From positions 1-64,000 of the forward strand of contig WION01000240.1 in the NCBI GenBank assembly GCA_015039365.1: 64,000 nt of DNA, read 5' to 3'. The notes under the pieces were generated by a model. The model ran no database searches. It saw nothing but the letters and a program-made list of their open reading frames with translations, and was not told where the DNA came from. This stretch comes from Amanita rubescens (Eukaryota; Basidiomycota; Agaricomycetes; Agaricales; Amanitaceae). Below are positions 62,635 through 64,000 of this stretch, in pieces. Numbering within the stretch: position 1 is the stretch's first letter; every line of letters starts with the position of its first letter. The translations under genes and the position numbers were made by a program.

Positions 62635-64000
62635 ATGAAATTCAGATTCCCTGGCAAAAAACGCAATGCCATCGCTGTGGGCGCGGCTATACCTGAGCAA
62701 CGCATGCTCACCTTCATGGACCTTCCAGTCGAGATACATCAATCCATCGTTACCGAGGTATGCGTGCTAGTGTTCTGTAGCCTCGGCACCCTATTGATCG
62801 TTTATATTCTCGTAGTTCATAAAGGATTTACGCACGACTTTTGATGAAATTAAAGCTCTCCGCCTTGTCTGCAGACGGTTCGACGCAATTGTTAAGCCCA
62901 GGGTGTATTCTTCCCGTATCAAACCATTCGGTAGTAGAGAATCGTGGCCCAATGTGCGTCAACTCCTGACTCTCTTGTCTTCAAAACCGAACGAACAATT
63001 GAATGTGACGACGACGCTTTTCATTCGGTCTTGGTTCTGGCTTAGTAATGGAGGGAGTGTTATCGTACCCTTTCGTGAAGTACACTTCATTGACTACATA
63101 TTTCTGAATGCCGCGAGCCTCATTTATATCTATATCGTCATCCCCATCATGTTCCCGGGGGCACTGTCCAGAAGGGCGCTTAGTGAAGCCCTGTGTACTT
63201 TTGCGAAACTCAGGCTTTATGTGCCTTACAAGCTCAAGTTCAACTTGCCCAATCTTTCCTGTATTGTGTACGTTGTGCGTTATATTTCATTAGAAAATTG
63301 GCTGATTGTTTCTTAGATGGAACGTGGATCTCAATGATCCGAAGTGGATAATCTCTCGCACAGCTAAAATACTCCGACAATTGCCTCGGCTCAGCGAACT
63401 TTTCCTTGGTATGGACGAAGCCTTGGAGGAGTTCAACCACCTCGTCAAGTGCTTCTCCAAGCTACACAATTTGCGCAAGCTTGGGTTCAGATTTCGTCAC
63501 GATTTTCCCCAACCAAACTGGTTATACACGCCTTCGGACCGCAACTTTGGCCTTCCCAGAATTAATGAAGTGGGGAAGATCATTGCGGCGAATTCCAACT
63601 TAACGCATCTAGAAGTGACACATTCTCGGGAGGACCTTGGCAAAAACATTGATCTTGCGCAAATGCTTGCATATGTACCTGCCGATTACCCCTTAAAGCT
63701 GGAGCACATTTGCCTTTCTCATTCCTTTCGTAACTTGGCGGCTCTTGCACCTCATATCCGCTCTTTGACATCCATCGATCTCGCTGACCCTCGTGTTTTG
63801 AACGAGCTGCTGAGACAAGGCGTATTTCCTCCGACCATAACGTTAAAGGAAATAGACCAGCATACAATTGAATATCTCGACCATCATCCTCAAATTATCA
63901 GCCTAGTAACGATATTCTGTTCCCGCCACGACCCATTCTGTTCTACCATACTAAGAATCCTGTCTCGGCACTCCAAAACCTTAACACACCTTGGCGTTTC
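62635..64000 (+). CDS. F-box protein, paralog 2 (runs off the window)
   Basis: Exons 62635-62757, 62816-63267 and 63317 to beyond 64000. It parallels paralog 1 exon for exon: first exons both 123 nt, F-box FMDLPVEIHQSIVTE, second intron starting GTACGTTGTGC in both, and shared APHIRSLTS and HHPQIIS segments. Divergence is spread over the protein, so the duplication is not recent. The 3' end is outside the window. Confidence 0.8.

Overview
This is nuclear DNA from a filamentous basidiomycete, most likely an agaricomycete. The genes are cut by many introns of about 45-60 bp with GTRNGT donors, CTRAY-type branch sites and CAG/TAG acceptors. The gene content also fits: an agaricomycete BTB protein, a C2H2 factor, F-box paralogs, a fungal TKL kinase, a Crinkler, an NLR with TPR repeats and a cluster of small secreted proteins. 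Exon coordinates were worked out by hand from splice motifs and reading-frame continuity; there is no transcript evidence.

Left part (1-17.5 kb). Positions 1.0-5.9 kb are full of short perfect stem-loops with different arm sequences. Read on the minus strand, many of them sit on plausible splice sites of a many-intron gene (in-frame part 2286-3514). An 11.4-kb inverted-repeat element (6020-17440) follows: about 0.6-kb outer inverted repeats, two arrays of one 52-bp satellite in opposite orientation (about 111 and 68 copies) and a non-coding core of about 0.9 kb. It has no recognisable transposase gene.

Middle part (17.5-46 kb). A 5'-truncated hypothetical gene abuts the element. Next come a C2H2 factor, a BTB protein and an ABC transporter on the plus strand. 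A housekeeping block follows: cis-prenyltransferase (RER2-like, minus), RPN7 (minus) and RPN6 (plus). The two proteasome-lid genes are head-to-head across 117 bp. A TKL-like kinase follows RPN6. A Crinkler with a kinase-like C-terminus (minus) lies between that pair and a broken, fused copy of the RPN6 and kinase 3' ends. Then come an acidic/serine-rich hypothetical gene and three tandem small secreted-protein genes, the third decayed.

Right part (46-64 kb). A HEL2/ZNF598-type ribosome-quality-control ligase (minus) and a PD-(D/E)XK-like gene (minus) are followed by two F-box paralogs (plus). Between the paralogs is a CpG-poor block of about 5.3 kb carrying an NB-ARC/TPR receptor-like gene (minus) with 18 nearly identical 42-residue repeats. 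The last F-box gene runs off the window. No rRNA, tRNA or CRISPR array was seen.
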